From Rickettsia sp. MEAM1 (Bemisia tabaci) (GTDB lineage Bacteria; Pseudomonadota; Alphaproteobacteria; Rickettsiales; Rickettsiaceae), in NCBI RefSeq assembly GCF_002285905.1, contig NZ_CP016305.1:62001-126000 (forward strand): DNA of 64,000 nucleotides, read 5' to 3'. The notes beneath the pieces are model-generated. The model had not been told where the DNA came from. It did no database searches and worked only from the letters and a program-made list of their open reading frames with translations. Position 1 is the first letter of the stretch; the number at the start of each line of letters is the position of its first letter. Shown piece after piece: positions 40,624 through 49,259 of the stretch. Made by a program: the position numbers and the translations under genes.

Positions 40624-41823
40624 ATGATTATAATGCATGAAATAATAAATAGAATAGCAACACAACAAGTTACAAAAGATGATGTTGCAACACTAAAAAG
40701 TGCTTTTGGTAACGATATCCCTGGACGCAAAGCTTTTCTTGCAGCATTAGATGAAATTTTAACAGATCAGGATCTACATACATTAAACTCCGTAGTAATG
40801 AAGCATGCTAACATTTTAAGTGACGCCCCGAATCTTTTATGTAGGACGCAAGAAGAGAAAGTTTTTGCTGACTTACTAATAATGGAAGCTAAACGTAGGG
40901 GTATGCAAATAAAATTTGATGACAATAATAATGCACAACCCCTAAAGCCTCAGGACATCCCTGATGCTATTTTAGCTCATTATAATACATTACAAAAACA
41001 TTTCTATAATGATACTAAGGTAAGAGAGAATAATAAATCTAATTATGATATCAATAGTTTAGTATCTCAAAGCATAAACTTTCTTTTATATCCTTCTCTT
41101 TTAAGAGATACAAAAACTTACCAAGATTGGAGCGATGAGACTAAAATGAGTACTGAAATAGCATTGCAAGATATGAAAGGTCAGTATATTAAGCAGTTAA
41201 GTGACTCTAATATTGCACAACATGCAATCAATCATAAACAAGTAAAATTCAACTCAGACCCACAAAAAAATATATCTTCAAATGATAAAGTTAATAATAT
41301 TATTACTATTTACGGTAATAATTTAGGTATAACTACAGAAAAAATAGTATTAAGTGCCATAGAACAATATGAAAATAACAACAAATTAAATTTAGATAAT
41401 TCAACTAAAACAAACGCAACGAAAATATTAACCAATCAATTAAATGATAGTTTACTCAATAAGCTAGAGAAGAATTTTTATCCGACGTTAGTTATAAATA
41501 GCAAAAAAATAGCAGATATAATTACCAAAGGATTGGAAAAAATTAAAATAAATAAGCTTAATATATTTAACAAATTCAAAAATTTTAATGAAGAAAATTT
41601 ATTGACAATAATTAACAAAGTACCAGAAAAAATAGGAATCACTAAAAATAAATCTAATATAAATAGAAAGCCACAAATATCACCAGTAATTAAAGGCGAT
41701 GTAGATGAAATTTTAAATAAATTGTCTAAAATGCCAAATTTATCAGAAAAAGAAAAAATGTTATTACAAAAACCTACTAATATAACAAATAAACCAAAAT
41801 CACAAAAAAGCCATACAATTTGA
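40624..41823 (+). CDS. Unknown 399-residue protein, possible effector
   Basis: A strong ribosome site (GGGGAGGAAACGAAT) precedes ATG at 40,624; ATG at 40,633 is an alternative. The protein is hydrophilic, mostly helical, with low-complexity Asn/Lys segments, no signal peptide and no membrane segment. Regions such as ATLKSAFGNDIPGRKAFLAA and LKPQDIPDAILAHYNTLQKH look ordered. I do not recognise a domain. Large hydrophilic helical orphan proteins are common among rickettsial effectors, but that is only inference. The stop lies 11 bases before an IS6 remnant. Confidence 0.7.
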   Translation: MIIMHEIINRIATQQVTKDDVATLKSAFGNDIPGRKAFLAALDEILTDQDLHTLNSVVMKHANILSDAPNLLCRTQEEKVFADLLIMEAKRRGMQIKFDDNNNAQPLKPQDIPDAILAHYNTLQKHFYNDTKVRENNKSNYDINSLVSQSINFLLYPSLLRDTKTYQDWSDETKMSTEIALQDMKGQYIKQLSDSNIAQHAINHKQVKFNSDPQKNISSNDKVNNIITIYGNNLGITTEKIVLSAIEQYENNNKLNLDNSTKTNATKILTNQLNDSLLNKLEKNFYPTLVINSKKIADIITKGLEKIKINKLNIFNKFKNFNEENLLTIINKVPEKIGITKNKSNINRKPQISPVIKGDVDEILNKLSKMPNLSEKEKMLLQKPTNITNKPKSQKSHTI

Positions 41824-41834
41824 CAAATTTGACA

Positions 41835-41943
41835 GGCACCGTCAAGTTAAGTAAATTAGTGTCACAAAGTACTATATTTTTAGATTTCAGACAGCAAGAA
41901 GTCTTTGAGTAGTTTCATCCCAAATGGATTTAGCGGACGCAAA
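41835..41943 (-). mobile_element. Remnant of IS6-like element (3' end with inverted repeat)
   Basis: This 109-bp piece begins GGCACCGTCAAGTTAAG and is the reverse complement of the right end of the IS6-like element at 47,008-49,233, without the IS256 insertion that interrupts that copy. It codes the last residues of the transposase. Its inner end is cut at 41,943 by the start of IS256-like copy 2. Confidence 0.88.
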
Positions 41944-41957
41944 GGGTCTGTCAGATT
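41944..41957. repeat. Duplicated IS256-like terminal sequence
   Basis: GGGTCTGTCAGATT occurs twice in a row (41,944-41,957 and again as the start of the element at 41,958). The first copy is an extra IS end, left over from an earlier insertion or an inexact joining event. Confidence 0.8.
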
Positions 41958-43314
41958 GGGTCTGTCAGATTTTTTGTGTAAGTACGATTTCTCCATTTGC
42001 CCAATTTTGTAAATTAGTATCACAAAGTATAGCAAATTGATTTAAAGCCATCGCCCAATTCTTAATAGGCATTGTCCATTTTTTAGAGGCATTTGTCAAC
42101 GCCAAAAAGATTATTTTCTGAATCGATTTGTCATCTGGAAATACTCCTTTATTTTTAATAATTTTACGAATTTGACGGTTAGTGGATTCAATAGCATTAG
42201 TAGTGTAAATCGCCTTCCTAATGTCTTCCGGAAAGCTAAAAAATGGAGCTATGCCAGACCAATTTCGTTGCCATATGTCAAAAATAACTGGATATTTTTC
42301 ATCCCATTTTTTGGCAAAGTTTTGTAATTCTCTTAATCCCTCTGCTTCATTTATTGCAGAATAAACTGCTTTTAAATCAGCTGTTACCGCTTTTAGATCT
42401 TTGTATGATACGTATTTTACAGAATTTCTTACCATATGAACAATACACAACTGCACTATCGTCTTTGGAAAAATGCTATTTATCGCCTCTGGAAAACCCT
42501 TAAGACCATCAACACATGCAACATATATTTGTGCAACTCCTCGATTCTTCAGTTCTGTTACTACCTGCATCCAAAATTTACACCCTTCATTCTTGCCTAT
42601 CCAAATTCCTAATAGCTCTTTCTTGCCCTCCATATTCACTCCAATAGCTAGATAAACCGCTTTATTTATTATTACATGATTATCTCTTGCCTTAACATGA
42701 ATACAATCTAAGTACATTATAGGATATACATTATCAAGTGCTCTATTCTGCCAAGCAGTTACTTCCTCTAAAATACCATCAGTTACCTTTGATATTAACT
42801 CAGATGATACCTTGGTGGCATATAGTTCTTCTAAGTGCCCTTGTATTTCCCTAATGGTCATTCCCCGAGCATATAAGGATATTACTTTATCATCAAATCC
42901 TTCAAATTTACGCACTCCTTTTGGAATTAGTTGAGGTTCAAATTCTCCATCCCGATCCCTTGGCACTTCTACTATCAATTTACGACCTTCTGGATCTATT
43001 AGAGTCTTTTCATAATTACCATTACGTCTGTTATCTGAGTATTTCTCATTTTTAGAATGTTTCTCATAACCTATATGAGATTCCATTTCTTTCTCTAAAA
43101 TCTTATTTACTATCTGCTTTTTAATTCCCTGAAATATCCCTTCTTTACCAAATATTTCAGATGGATCACTTTGTGATAGTATTTCTGATACTAATTTTTC
43201 TATAGCTGGATTTGATACTTTGTTATTGTTCTTCATATTAGCTCCATGTAAGTTGTTTATGTTATTTTTATTCTTAACTATTTTTACAACTTACACAAAC
43301 TTCCTGACACCCTC
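41958..43314 (-). mobile_element. IS256-like insertion sequence, copy 2
   Basis: The 1,357-bp element is in the opposite orientation to copies 1 and 3. The flanks (GTCAGATT left, TTTTCTAA right) show no target duplication. It joins an IS6 remnant on one side and an older IS256-like pseudogene on the other. Confidence 0.92.
41965..43236 (-). CDS. IS256/Mutator-family transposase, copy 2
   Basis: Intact 423-residue transposase. Compared with copies 1 and 3 it has Ile in place of Thr in RKLIVEVPRD. The catalytic DDE residues are kept, so it could be active. Confidence 0.95.
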   Translation of the reverse strand: MKNNNKVSNPAIEKLVSEILSQSDPSEIFGKEGIFQGIKKQIVNKILEKEMESHIGYEKHSKNEKYSDNRRNGNYEKTLIDPEGRKLIVEVPRDRDGEFEPQLIPKGVRKFEGFDDKVISLYARGMTIREIQGHLEELYATKVSSELISKVTDGILEEVTAWQNRALDNVYPIMYLDCIHVKARDNHVIINKAVYLAIGVNMEGKKELLGIWIGKNEGCKFWMQVVTELKNRGVAQIYVACVDGLKGFPEAINSIFPKTIVQLCIVHMVRNSVKYVSYKDLKAVTADLKAVYSAINEAEGLRELQNFAKKWDEKYPVIFDIWQRNWSGIAPFFSFPEDIRKAIYTTNAIESTNRQIRKIIKNKGVFPDDKSIQKIIFLALTNASKKWTMPIKNWAMALNQFAILCDTNLQNWANGEIVLTQKI

Positions 43315-44567
43315 TTTTCTAATAATTCATATTTAAAATTTCCACATAGTATCTCAAATTGATTCAAAGCAAGAGACCATTCTTTAATAGGCATGGTCCA
43401 CTTTTTTGCAGCATGTTTAAGAGCTAAGTAGACAATTTTTGTGATAGATTTATCATCTGGGAAAACCCCTTTATTTTTGATAATTTTACGGATTTGTCTA
43501 TTTACCGATTCTATCGTATTGGTAGTATAGATTACCTTTCTAATATCTTTAGGGAACGCAAAGAAAGGTACTATACCACTCCAATTACGTATCCATATAT
43601 CAGAAATAACTGGGTATTTACTATCCCATTTTTTAGCAAACTCTTCTAATGCTAAATTAGCCATATTCTCATTATTTGCTGTATAGATTTGTTTTAAGTC
43701 AGCTGCTACTTCTTTAAGATTTTTGTAAGAAACGTACTTTAAAGAATTACGTACCATATGTACTATACAAAGTTGTACTATGGTATTTGGGAAAACACTG
43801 TTTATTGCATCTCTAAAACCTTTAAGACCGTCAACACATGCTACATAAATTTGTTCTACACCTCGGTTCTTTAATTCGCTTACAACCTGCATCCAAAACT
43901 TTGAACCCTCATTCTTGCTAATCCAAATACCCAAAAGCTCTTTCTTGCCTTCTATATTTATACCAATAACAAGGTAAACAGCCTTATTTATAACTATATT
44001 ATTATCTCTTGCTTTTACCATGATGCAATCTAAATATACAATTGGGTATATTCTATCTAATGCTCGGGCTTGCCATCTTATTACCTCTTCCATAACTCCA
44101 TCTGTAATAGTCGAGATAAGCTCCTTAGATACTTCTGTATGATACATTTCCTCTAAATGGGATTGAATCTCACTCATGGTCATACCTCTTGCATAAAGTG
44201 AAATAACGCTATCATCAAATCCAGTGAATCTTCTAACTCCCTTAGGAATTAATTGAGGCTCAAAACTATTGTCTCTATCTCTTGGAATATCAAGTACTAT
44301 CTTTTGACCACTGTCATCTATTACTGTCTTTTCGCTCGTACCATTACAACGATTGCTATCTTGCTTTGATGCCTTGCTATGCCTCGAATAACCTAATTCA
44401 TGACTTAGCTCGTCCTCTAGTATTCTCTCTACTAACCTCTTCTTTAATTGCTAAAACAATCCATCCTTTCCAAATAACTCTTTAGGATTAGATTGGGATA
44501 ATATTTCCTCTACTAACTTATTATTTATATCTGCACTTCTAACACCAGCTTCTATTTTCTTAGCCAT
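43315..44567 (-). pseudogene. IS256-family transposase pseudogene (older lineage)
   Basis: ATG at 44,567 gives MAKKIEAGVRSADINNKLVE, then LFGKDGLF followed by an in-frame TAG, and the frame then continues QLKKRLVERILEDELSHELG up to the catalytic region (VYLDCIMVKARD, VACVDGLKGFRDAI, TIESVNRQIRK). One stop codon and loss of the last residues at the copy 2 boundary are the only visible lesions. It is clearly divergent from copies 1-3. A start at the Met before SEIQSHLEE (44,183) would give only a C-terminal 299-residue piece whose tail is IS-derived. Confidence 0.88.
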
Positions 44568-44651
44568 ATTTTTTACCTTTGTTCTAGTTGTATTTTAACA
44601 GTATTTCTTTCTCTGTTGCTTTACAACTTACACAAAATATATGATAGACTC
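43315..44651 (-). mobile_element. Second (older) IS256-like lineage, truncated by copy 2
   Basis: Its outer end reads inward GAGTCTATCATATATTTTGT then GTAAG, related to but different from the copy 1-3 ends. The other end is missing because copy 2 begins there. The same end type survives alone at 28,573-28,618. Confidence 0.8.
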
Positions 44652-44677
44652 ATTTTTTAGCATTGAGTTGCTTTTTG

Positions 44678-46018
44678 CTAATCCTGAATCCTGACCACTT
44701 GATTTTTGCCATTCCTTTTTGCCATATACATTGCTTTATCTGCTCTTGCTATAAACTGCTCAATGGGCTCTCCTTGCTTATATTCTGTAACACCAATACT
44801 GACTGTTTTCTTAAGAATCTTATCTGTTAATGGTATTATGAACTCTGTTTCTTCTACCTTTTTTCGTAACCTTTCTGCTAACTGCTCTGCTTGATCTAAT
44901 GTAACACAACCAAGCAATATCACAAACTCCTCACCTCCATACCTTGCTACTAAGTCCGTTACGTAAAAATTATCTTTTAATATTTCTGCAAATGTTTTTA
45001 AAACTGCATCCCCTGCTTGATGCCCATACTGATCGTTTACGTTTTTAAAATCATCCAAATCGCACATTAGTAAATTCCCATGCGTTTCTCTTACTACTTG
45101 TATTGCATGTACATCAAAATAATGTCTATTAAATATACCAGTAAGTCCATCCTTTATAGATAATTCTACTTGCTCCTGTAGCTGTCTCTTCAAATTATCT
45201 TTATATAGTTTTCTTTGTAATAATGTTTTAACTCTTATTACTAATTCCACCTCCTCAATATTATATAAGAAGAAATCATTTATCCCTATATCTATACACT
45301 GCGTTACTTGCTCCTCATCAACTTTATCAACAAGCATAACGATTATGCTATCTTTATATAATTTATGACTCCTAATATAGGATACAACCCTTAATGGATC
45401 TTGATGTTCTAAAAGAGAGCTGATAAGTACTATGTCAATATCTTTGTCTGATGCCTTAATATCCTCTTCGTCTCCAGTAAATTTGTATATATGTTTAGTG
45501 ATATTATAAAGGATATCACTAATTCTTTCTGTTTTGCCTTGATCATCAATTACTGCTATGCTCCTCTCAGCTTCCTCTTCCATACTCATAGCAGCTATAT
45601 CAAGAATTATATTGCTACTATTTCTTATCATCAACTCATCTATTAGCTTCTTGGTTCTTGATAATGCTGTTAATCTAACTAATAACACTATAATATTTAT
45701 TGGATATGTTATTAATTCATCTGCACCTGCATTAAAAGCTTGAATTCTTATATCAGTATCTTCTTTTTCTGCTATCATGACGACAGGTATATAAGTAGTA
45801 GAAGGATTCTGCTTTAATCTAGTACAAATCTTAATGCCGTCTACCTCCTCTAAATCAATTCCAAGTATTATTACATCAATTTTGTACTTAGCAATATGCT
45901 CTATGGTCTGACTAGAGTTCTCTGCTATATGCACCGTATAATACTCTTTATACAATCTTGCCTCTAGCGAGCTAATTCTTTCACGATCCTTTGATACTAG
46001 TAATACTGATGCTGTCAT
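44678..46018 (-). CDS. pleD: PleD-like receiver/GGDEF protein with degenerate receiver
   Basis: The 446-residue protein has the PleD order: receiver 1, receiver 2 and a GGDEF domain. The GGDEF part looks catalytic (RYGGEEFVILLG, DGLTGIFNRHYFD), so it may make cyclic di-GMP. Receiver 1 has lost the key residues of Caulobacter PleD: the acidic pair is S9-K10, the phosphorylated Asp53 is Gly53 and the conserved Lys is replaced in ELITYPIN. The inhibitory RxxD site reads YVTD. It is therefore expected to be phosphorylation-blind and possibly without product inhibition. IS elements lie on both sides. Confidence 0.88.
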   Translation of the reverse strand: MTASVLLVSKDRERISSLEARLYKEYYTVHIAENSSQTIEHIAKYKIDVIILGIDLEEVDGIKICTRLKQNPSTTYIPVVMIAEKEDTDIRIQAFNAGADELITYPINIIVLLVRLTALSRTKKLIDELMIRNSSNIILDIAAMSMEEEAERSIAVIDDQGKTERISDILYNITKHIYKFTGDEEDIKASDKDIDIVLISSLLEHQDPLRVVSYIRSHKLYKDSIIVMLVDKVDEEQVTQCIDIGINDFFLYNIEEVELVIRVKTLLQRKLYKDNLKRQLQEQVELSIKDGLTGIFNRHYFDVHAIQVVRETHGNLLMCDLDDFKNVNDQYGHQAGDAVLKTFAEILKDNFYVTDLVARYGGEEFVILLGCVTLDQAEQLAERLRKKVEETEFIIPLTDKILKKTVSIGVTEYKQGEPIEQFIARADKAMYMAKRNGKNQVVRIQD

Positions 46019-46093
46019 ATGTTTTTTCTTGATTGGATATTTACTATAAGACTATAGATTATATAAAATATCTACAGTGGTTTTGCTATTTCT

Positions 46094-46133
46094 ATAGTCT
46101 TGCTTATAATACCATAGTCTTGCTTATAATACC
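46094..46133. repeat. Two tandem 20-bp repeats upstream of pleD
   Basis: ATAGTCTTGCTTATAATACC occurs twice directly in a row, 76 bases upstream of the pleD start. The rest of 46,019-46,238 is AT-rich and non-coding. It could be a regulator site or a chance slippage duplication. Confidence 0.7.
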
Positions 46134-46238
46134 ATTTTTTGCAATAAACTTACGGATAACTCCATAATGAACATTGATAAATGTTGCATGATTTTTTTAC
46201 GCCAAGATCTCATGATGTAAGCTCCATTGCAATAGAGC

Positions 46239-47007
46239 TTACCTAATAAATCTTATTTGCAAATTTAAATTAAAGAGCAGCTTATTACCACTCAGATATA
46301 CACTACCATATTCATGTCTCTTTGTGCTTGCACTTTCAAATTTTGTATTTTCATATAGATAAGAAAGAAATTCATCTCTGTTATAAAGGTGGTAACAAAT
46401 TACGACACCGTCATTGCGTACGACAATATAACCTCCATGTACCTTGGTAAAACCGTCCCATACTTTGCTTGGTATCATTCCCAGAGCAGCGGATTGAAGG
46501 AAATTTTTAATCTTAAATTCGTAGTCCGAGTAAGATAATCCATACAGTTCCCATAAATCTCTATTTTTACTTAGAAGACTTGTTAAATCTGAAATTTTAG
46601 CAGCCTTACACGAAAAGAAATCAAATAACATTTGGGCTATAAATACAGGGAAGGCAGTATCTATCTTTTTAAGATTTGATTCAAATTCTTTTCTTTGAAG
46701 ATTTTTGAATATTAATGTACCACCATGTTCTTTAATTGCTTTAATTCTATCCTGAACTTTTGACCTTGTTGAAATTGCATTAATTTCATTAAGATAATTT
46801 ATATTTAAGTCTTTAATCTCAAAAACAAAGTTTGTTGTTTTTCCTGCGTTAAGAAGAGTTGATGCACCACCTAATAGTGACTTAACTGAAAAACCAGAAG
46901 GTACTATGGTATTTGCTATTCTATCGACGACCTTGGCTTCTATATCTGCTTTAGTATTTTTGTCTGTTTTGATCCGAGTGCAAAGTAAATCGGACATTAA
47001 TCTCGTA
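46239..47007 (-). pseudogene. HpaII-family restriction endonuclease relic, 5' cut by IS6-like element
   Basis: From the IS boundary inward the frame reads RLMSDLLCTRIKTDKNTKAD, then FSVKSLLGGASTLLNAGKTT and NFVFEI, and ends with GSVYLSGNKLLF and NLNLQIRFIR. These match my memory of HpaII-type (CCGG-cutting) enzymes. About 255 residues remain of roughly 350. The apparent N-terminus (47,008-47,084) is IS sequence. No cytosine methyltransferase gene is in the window, consistent with a dead enzyme. The family call needs a database search. Confidence 0.65.
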
Positions 47008-47105
47008 GGCACCGTCAAGTTAAGGGAGGTATAAATTAAGTATTGAGCAATTACAGGGAATGATTTATAGAATAGCAGTAACAATTTATCCTAGATTTTA
47101 CCGCT

Positions 47106-47816
47106 ATGCATATTACTCAAGCCCCGAATAGACATCGTTTTCCAGCAAGCATTATTAGCCATACAGTATGGTTATATCATCGCTTTAATAATAGTTACCG
47201 AGATGTTCAAGAGCAGATGGCTTATCGAGGTATTATATTAAGTCATGAGACTGTAAGGTTTTGGTGTTATAAGTTTGTAGTTTATTTTCAAGATGTTATT
47301 AGTAAGAGAGAGCGAAAGCCAACTGATAAATGGCATTTGGATGAGATGAATATCAAGATCAAAGGTGAAGTATTCATATTATGGAGAGCTGTTGACTCTG
47401 AGGGACATGAATTAGAAGTATTACTGCAGAAGCGTCGTAACAAGAAATCAGCTATTCGCTTTTTATCAAGATTATTGGGTAATTATCCATGTCCAAGGGT
47501 TATTGTGACTGATAAGCTAAAAAGCTACATTAAACCAGTTAGGTATATGTGTCCTAGGACTAAGCATCGTACCGATAAAAGACTAAATAATCGGATTGAG
47601 AATGCCCATCAGCCAACTAGGAGAAAAGAGAAGATACTGATTAAATTTAAGCATCCTAATTCAGCACAATGTACATTATCACTGATGGGAAAAGTCAGAA
47701 ATATATTTGCTGTAAATGTTGGAAGATATACTAAAACAGCATCTGAGCAAAGAATTGCATTTGCGTCCGCTAAATCCATTTGGGATGAAGCTACTCAAAG
47801 ACTTCTTGCTGTCTGA
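47106..47816 (+). CDS. IS6-family transposase
   Basis: This 236-residue DDE transposase of the IS6/IS26 type has the catalytic residues in KWHLDEMNIKIKG (Asp), VTDKLKSYIKP (Asp) and NRIENAHQPTRRKEK (Glu), and an N-terminal helix-turn-helix (NSYRDVQEQMAYRGI). It is full length and looks intact. Only the element's right inverted repeat is interrupted, by IS256-like copy 3. Confidence 0.94.
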   Translation: MHITQAPNRHRFPASIISHTVWLYHRFNNSYRDVQEQMAYRGIILSHETVRFWCYKFVVYFQDVISKRERKPTDKWHLDEMNIKIKGEVFILWRAVDSEGHELEVLLQKRRNKKSAIRFLSRLLGNYPCPRVIVTDKLKSYIKPVRYMCPRTKHRTDKRLNNRIENAHQPTRRKEKILIKFKHPNSAQCTLSLMGKVRNIFAVNVGRYTKTASEQRIAFASAKSIWDEATQRLLAV

Positions 47817-47861
47817 AATCTAAAAATATAGTACTTTGTGACACTAATTTACTTAACTTGA

Positions 47862-49218
47862 GAGGGTGTCAGGAAGTTTGTGTAAGTTGTAAAAATAGTT
47901 AAGAATAAAAATAACATAAACAACTTACATGGAGCTAATATGAAGAACAATAACAAAGTATCAAATCCAGCTATAGAAAAATTAGTATCAGAAATACTAT
48001 CACAAAGTGATCCATCTGAAATATTTGGTAAAGAAGGGATATTTCAGGGAATTAAAAAGCAGATAGTAAATAAGATTTTAGAGAAAGAAATGGAATCTCA
48101 TATAGGTTATGAGAAACATTCTAAAAATGAGAAATACTCAGATAACAGACGTAATGGTAATTATGAAAAGACTCTAATAGATCCAGAAGGTCGTAAATTG
48201 ACAGTAGAAGTGCCAAGGGATCGGGATGGAGAATTTGAACCTCAACTAATTCCAAAAGGAGTGCGTAAATTTGAAGGATTTGATGATAAAGTAATATCCT
48301 TATATGCTCGGGGAATGACCATTAGGGAAATACAAGGGCACTTAGAAGAACTATATGCCACCAAGGTATCATCTGAGTTAATATCAAAGGTAACTGATGG
48401 TATTTTAGAGGAAGTAACTGCTTGGCAGAATAGAGCACTTGATAATGTATATCCTATAATGTACTTAGATTGTATTCATGTTAAGGCAAGAGATAATCAT
48501 GTAATAATAAATAAAGCGGTTTATCTAGCTATTGGAGTGAATATGGAGGGCAAGAAAGAGCTATTAGGAATTTGGATAGGCAAGAATGAAGGGTGTAAAT
48601 TTTGGATGCAGGTAGTAACAGAACTGAAGAATCGAGGAGTTGCACAAATATATGTTGCATGTGTTGATGGTCTTAAGGGTTTTCCAGAGGCGATAAATAG
48701 CATTTTTCCAAAGACGATAGTGCAGTTGTGTATTGTTCATATGGTAAGAAATTCTGTAAAATACGTATCATACAAAGATCTAAAAGCGGTAACAGCTGAT
48801 TTAAAAGCAGTTTATTCTGCAATAAATGAAGCAGAGGGATTAAGAGAATTACAAAACTTTGCCAAAAAATGGGATGAAAAATATCCAGTTATTTTTGACA
48901 TATGGCAACGAAATTGGTCTGGCATAGCTCCATTTTTTAGCTTTCCGGAAGACATTAGGAAGGCGATTTACACTACTAATGCTATTGAATCCACTAACCG
49001 TCAAATTCGTAAAATTATTAAAAATAAAGGAGTATTTCCAGATGACAAATCGATTCAGAAAATAATCTTTTTGGCGTTGACAAATGCCTCTAAAAAATGG
49101 ACAATGCCTATTAAGAATTGGGCGATGGCTTTAAATCAATTTGCTATACTTTGTGATACTAATTTACAAAATTGGGAAAATGGAGAAATCGTACTTACAC
49201 AAAAAATCTGACAGACCC
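47862..49218 (+). mobile_element. IS256-like insertion sequence, copy 3, with target duplication
   Basis: The 1,357-bp element is flanked by the 8-bp direct repeat TAACTTGA (47,854-47,861 and 49,219-49,226), which comes from the right inverted repeat of the IS6-like element. This fixes the exact element boundaries and shows it landed by normal transposition. Confidence 0.95.
47940..49211 (+). CDS. IS256/Mutator-family transposase, copy 3
   Basis: Intact 423-residue transposase, identical to copy 1 except QNWENGE in place of QNWANGE near the C-terminus. The DDE residues are present. Confidence 0.95.
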   Translation: MKNNNKVSNPAIEKLVSEILSQSDPSEIFGKEGIFQGIKKQIVNKILEKEMESHIGYEKHSKNEKYSDNRRNGNYEKTLIDPEGRKLTVEVPRDRDGEFEPQLIPKGVRKFEGFDDKVISLYARGMTIREIQGHLEELYATKVSSELISKVTDGILEEVTAWQNRALDNVYPIMYLDCIHVKARDNHVIINKAVYLAIGVNMEGKKELLGIWIGKNEGCKFWMQVVTELKNRGVAQIYVACVDGLKGFPEAINSIFPKTIVQLCIVHMVRNSVKYVSYKDLKAVTADLKAVYSAINEAEGLRELQNFAKKWDEKYPVIFDIWQRNWSGIAPFFSFPEDIRKAIYTTNAIESTNRQIRKIIKNKGVFPDDKSIQKIIFLALTNASKKWTMPIKNWAMALNQFAILCDTNLQNWENGEIVLTQKI

Positions 49219-49259
49219 TAACTTGACGGTGCCATTTTAAATTCTAGACAAAAAAATAG

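Larger units (their letters stand above)
47008..49233 (+). mobile_element. IS6-like element, interrupted by IS256-like copy 3
   Basis: The left end is GGCACCGTCAAGTTAAGG and the right end is the complement (CTTAACTTGACGGTGCC once the IS256 insertion and its duplication are removed). Without the insertion the element is about 861 bp, the usual IS6 size. No 8-bp target duplication is visible around it (ATCTCGTA versus ATTTTAAA). Confidence 0.9.

Noticed and set aside
47008-47084. N-terminal part of the HpaII-like frame
   Set aside because: These residues are read from the IS6-like inverted repeat and cannot be the original enzyme start.
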